Positions 61,510-64,000 of a DNA stretch of 64,000 bases are shown in pieces. The position numbers and the translations under genes were made by a program. This stretch comes from Ohtaekwangia sp036503775 (GTDB lineage Bacteria > Bacteroidota > Bacteroidia > Cytophagales > Cyclobacteriaceae), in contig DASXWH010000021.1 in NCBI GenBank assembly GCA_036503775.1, positions 1-64,000 of the forward strand, in the 5' to 3' direction. Positions within the stretch are counted from its first letter, which is position 1; every line of letters begins with the position of its first letter. The notes beneath the pieces were generated by a model. That model saw nothing but the letters and a program-made list of their open reading frames with translations, ran no database searches and was not told the DNA's origin.

Positions 61510-61553
61510 CGTTATCCGTTAATCGTTATTCACGAAACGATTAACGGATAACG
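61510..61553. repeat. Perfect 18-bp inverted repeat after htpG
   Basis: CGTTATCCGTTAATCGTT and AACGATTAACGGATAACG pair perfectly around the 8-nt loop ATTCACGA. It lies 11 nt beyond the htpG stop and could end its transcript, though there is no T-tract. Its sequence has the look of a dispersed intergenic element. Confidence 0.7.
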
Positions 61554-61563
61554 AAGCACCTTC

Positions 61564-63465
61564 CTAAGACACCAGATCTACACTACGCTTTATAAAGCTG
61601 GTAAGGTCTGCACCCGTCAGCATATTCTGAGATAATAACGCCAGATCAAAAGCCTGCTTGGCCAGTTTTGTTTTCTGTTCTTCAGAATCAGCTTTCAAAA
61701 TCTTTTGAACAATAGTATGATTACCATTAATGGCTACAGCGTAGTTATCCGGCATGGCCCCCATGAAGGAATATCCACCACCACCGAGTTTTGCCATGTC
61801 CTTCATTCTGCGCATGAATTCGCTCATGGTAATTACCACGGGGAATTCATCCGGTGAAAGCGACTCCACCGTTACGGAAAACGTTTTGCTGTTGATCGCT
61901 TTTTCAAATATCCCTTTCACCTGTTCCTGTTCATCGTTTGAAAGAACGCTTTCTGTTTTGGTATCCTTGTCGATAAGCTTATCCGCTGTTTCACTGTCAA
62001 CTCGTTTTAACTGTGTCTTTTCGAGTTTCTGTTCCAGTGAATTTATAAAGTGACTGTCGAGAACGCCATCCAGTTTCAATACATCATACGCTTTGTTCCT
62101 GGCCGCCTGTATGAAACTATCCTGCTTACCGGCATCGGAAGTATAGAGGTAAATTACATTACCGTCTTTATCCGTTTGGTTTGCCTTTGCTTTTTCCTTG
62201 TATTCGTCTAATGTGAAATACTGGTTCTCTGTATTCTTGAGTAATGCAAAGTCTTTTGCTTTTTCATAGAACTTCTCATCACTGATCATTCCATACTTCA
62301 CGAAGATGTTGATGTCATCCCATTTCGTTTCAAAGTCTTTACGGTCTTTCTTGTACAACTCCTGCAGTTTATCAGCAACTTTTTTGGTGATGTGTGCGCT
62401 GATCTTTTTCACATTAGCATCACTTTGTAAATAACTGCGGGATACATTCAGCGGAATATCCGGTGAATCCAGAACACCGTGAAGCATCATCAGGAAGTCA
62501 GGCACAACATCTTTTACTTCATCGGTGATAAATACCTGGCGTGAGTACAATTGTATCTTATTTTTCTGAAGTTCAAAATCGTTCTTCACTTTGGGGAAGT
62601 AGAGAACACCGGTAAGATTGAACGGATAATCCACGTTGAGGTGAATCCAGAACAAAGGGTCTTCAGAGAATGGGTAAAGTTCCTTGTAAAAGGAAAGATA
62701 GTCTTCGTCCTTAAGTTCACTCGGAGATTTGATCCACAGTGGAGAAGTATTGTTGATGATGCGATCACCCTTAACCGTTTTGTATTTGGGCTTACCTTCG
62801 GCATCCACTCCATCTTCTTCACTTTCTTCCTTTGTTCCGAATTTAATTTCTACCGGAAGGAACTTACAGTATTTTTCAAGGATACCTTTCAGTTTCCATT
62901 CGTCTAAAAATTCTTCGGAGTCTGCATTGATATGCAGGATAATGTCTGTACCACGTTCGTTTTTGGTTGCGGGAGAAAGCTCGAATTCCGTGGAGCCATC
63001 ACACTCCCAGCGTGCGGCTTCATTTTCGGAAGCTTTATACGAACGCGAAATGATCTCAACCTTATCCGCCACCATGAAGGCGGAATAAAAACCTAAACCA
63101 AACTTTCCGATAATGTCTTTGGCATCGGTCTTATCCTTGAATTTTTCAACAAATTCAGTCGCTCCGGAAAAAGCAATCTGGTTGATATATTTTTTGATCT
63201 CCTCACCGGTCATACCGATACCCTTATCGCTTACGGTGATAGTCTTTTTGTCTTTGTCGAAGCTGACTTCAATTTTCAGGTCGCCCAATTCGCCATTGAA
63301 TTCACCCAGGGACGAAAGCTTTTTGAGTTTTTGGGTAGCATCTACAGCATTACTCACCAGCTCACGGAGGAAGATCTCGTGATCGGAGTAAAGAAACTTC
63401 TTAATGATCGGGAATATGTTCTCGGTGTGGATCGAGATGGTACCTTTTTCCTGTACTTCTGCCAT
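61564..63465 (-). CDS. htpG: Molecular chaperone HtpG (Hsp90)
   Basis: HtpG is the bacterial Hsp90, an ATP-dependent cytoplasmic chaperone. The 633-residue protein has the GHKL ATPase features FLRELVSNAVDATQKL (with Glu and Asn), VSDKGIGMTGEEI, GKFGLGFYSAFMVADKV and ERGTDIILHI. The middle-domain Arg loop is LNVSRSYLQSD and a C-terminal dimerisation region follows. The length is normal. A strong terminator lies 10-30 nt upstream of its leader, belonging to the DUF4293 gene. Confidence 0.97.
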   Translation of the reverse strand: MAEVQEKGTISIHTENIFPIIKKFLYSDHEIFLRELVSNAVDATQKLKKLSSLGEFNGELGDLKIEVSFDKDKKTITVSDKGIGMTGEEIKKYINQIAFSGATEFVEKFKDKTDAKDIIGKFGLGFYSAFMVADKVEIISRSYKASENEAARWECDGSTEFELSPATKNERGTDIILHINADSEEFLDEWKLKGILEKYCKFLPVEIKFGTKEESEEDGVDAEGKPKYKTVKGDRIINNTSPLWIKSPSELKDEDYLSFYKELYPFSEDPLFWIHLNVDYPFNLTGVLYFPKVKNDFELQKNKIQLYSRQVFITDEVKDVVPDFLMMLHGVLDSPDIPLNVSRSYLQSDANVKKISAHITKKVADKLQELYKKDRKDFETKWDDINIFVKYGMISDEKFYEKAKDFALLKNTENQYFTLDEYKEKAKANQTDKDGNVIYLYTSDAGKQDSFIQAARNKAYDVLKLDGVLDSHFINSLEQKLEKTQLKRVDSETADKLIDKDTKTESVLSNDEQEQVKGIFEKAINSKTFSVTVESLSPDEFPVVITMSEFMRRMKDMAKLGGGGYSFMGAMPDNYAVAINGNHTIVQKILKADSEEQKTKLAKQAFDLALLSQNMLTGADLTSFIKRSVDLVS

Positions 63466-63476
63466 AGTTGTCGTTT

Positions 63477-63508
63477 TTAAATAAAAAATCCTCGGAGTGC
63501 GAGGATTT
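63477..63508 (-). terminator. Intrinsic terminator after the DUF4293 gene
   Basis: On the minus strand AAATCCTCG and CGAGGATTT form a perfect 9-bp stem with a 5-nt loop, followed by TTTTTTATTT. It lies about 50 nt beyond the stop of the DUF4293 gene and just before htpG. Confidence 0.85.
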
Positions 63509-63556
63509 CAAATCATATTCCAAAGTTAAATAAATGTCAGGATGGCAGAAAACTGC

Positions 63557-64000
63557 TTACCGGAGACGGTCAGAGTCACGAACCAGGCGTTCATCCTTTT
63601 TGATAAATCGAATGGCAACCCAGTTACAAACGACTGCCACAGCCGGGAGCCAAAGGCCTAAGCCGTACGTTCCGCCCTGGTAAGTCTTGATCAGGCTTGT
63701 TGCAAAATACACTGCGGATCCTAATCCACCCGCCAGAAAGAGTGAATTCAGTGCTCCCATTTTCACCTGCGCCATTCTATCCCTGAACTTTCTGACTTCA
63801 ATCACAGCAAGTGTAATGGCCGCAACAAGAAGCATGGCTGTCAACGAGTAGGGCATATAGACGGTTGTCCTTGCACCATTTTCTATGGTTGTAAAATGAA
63901 GTGCAAAAAGTTCATACACCTTACCGGATGCATCCTGGTGAACCCAGATGGGAAGAAAGATAGCCGCTACTAAGCTCACAATTGCTATTACCAGAAATAC
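63557..64000 (-). CDS. DUF4293 membrane protein (partial, N-terminus beyond right edge)
   Basis: The frame continues past 63979 to the window edge (reading VFLVIAIVSLVAAIFLPIW), so the start lies outside and at least 147 residues are visible. It is a small integral membrane protein of the Bacteroidota-specific DUF4293 family, with about four hydrophobic segments (including MPYSLTAMLLVAAITLAVIE and LNSLFLAGGLGSAVYFATSL). Only a few N-terminal residues seem to be missing. The function is unknown. A terminator follows its stop. Confidence 0.78.
   Translation of the reverse strand, partial: VFLVIAIVSLVAAIFLPIWVHQDASGKVYELFALHFTTIENGARTTVYMPYSLTAMLLVAAITLAVIEVRKFRDRMAQVKMGALNSLFLAGGLGSAVYFATSLIKTYQGGTYGLGLWLPAVAVVCNWVAIRFIKKDERLVRDSDRLR

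Noticed and set aside
1..64000. tRNA, rRNA, CRISPR arrays, insertion sequences or prophage
   Set aside because: No cloverleaf, rRNA block, regular spaced repeats, transposase or integrase was recognised by eye. A tRNAscan and ISfinder-type search would be decisive.

Overview
The window looks like a chromosomal segment of a Bacteroidota bacterium, most likely order Cytophagales. The evidence is a type IX secretion (T9SS) cargo protein with a C-terminal sorting domain, a TonB-dependent receptor paired with a lipoprotein, many lipobox proteins, families largely confined to this phylum (DUF4783, DUF4293, LETM1-like, Rossmann TIGR01777), few Shine-Dalgarno sites, and promoter elements resembling TTTG-N19-TAnnTTTG. 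I see no phage, insertion sequence, CRISPR array, tRNA or rRNA. Most genes are conserved housekeeping or envelope genes.

Layout. 1-2.8 kb (minus): DinB-like protein (cut by the left edge), recX, a YcxB-like membrane protein, nadC, DUF4783 protein. 3.0-8.5 kb (plus): gpmI, a lipoprotein, an MsbA-type ABC exporter, a Fur-family regulator, a TerC-family transporter. 8.5-11.5 kb (minus): LETM1-like protein, purE, purK. 11.6-17.1 kb: a GT2 glycosyltransferase, a HEAT-repeat cyclophilin lipoprotein, a TerB-like protein, feoB-feoA. 17.2-24.9 kb: a 48-residue small protein, a 1082-residue T9SS cargo, a GAF protein, a lipoprotein, proC. 24.9-32.8 kb: GT2, LEA-type lipoprotein, tpx, rnr, polyprenyl synthase, MFS permease with a Gfo/Idh/MocA oxidoreductase. 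32.8-35.8 kb: GT4, EamA transporter, exported tandem-YciI protein. 35.8-39.6 kb (minus): a six-gene group headed by a GbsR/MarR regulator with palindromic operators. 39.6-47.5 kb: polA, acyl-CoA synthetase, dienelactone hydrolase, LOG protein, second TIGR01777 protein, coiled-coil exported protein. 47.6-55.2 kb (minus): beta-propeller protein, lipoproteins, TonB receptor. 55.5-64 kb: MoxR ATPase, phosphatase, DEDDy exonuclease, lipB, sugar isomerase, YraN, exported repeat protein, htpG and a DUF4293 protein cut by the right edge.

Points that stand out: (1) a regulator at 39.0-39.5 kb with a perfect 28-bp palindrome upstream and a degenerate copy downstream, which together define a candidate small regulon of membrane and redox proteins; (2) a DNA polymerase I whose proofreading motifs appear destroyed; (3) 11-bp-period direct repeats 55 nt upstream of both the TonB receptor and its partner lipoprotein; (4) a 48-residue protein, with a distinctive C-terminus, next to feoAB. 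Several convergent pairs meet with no spacer or share stop-codon bases. Starts were moved inward where the longest reading frame began well before a recognisable N-terminus.
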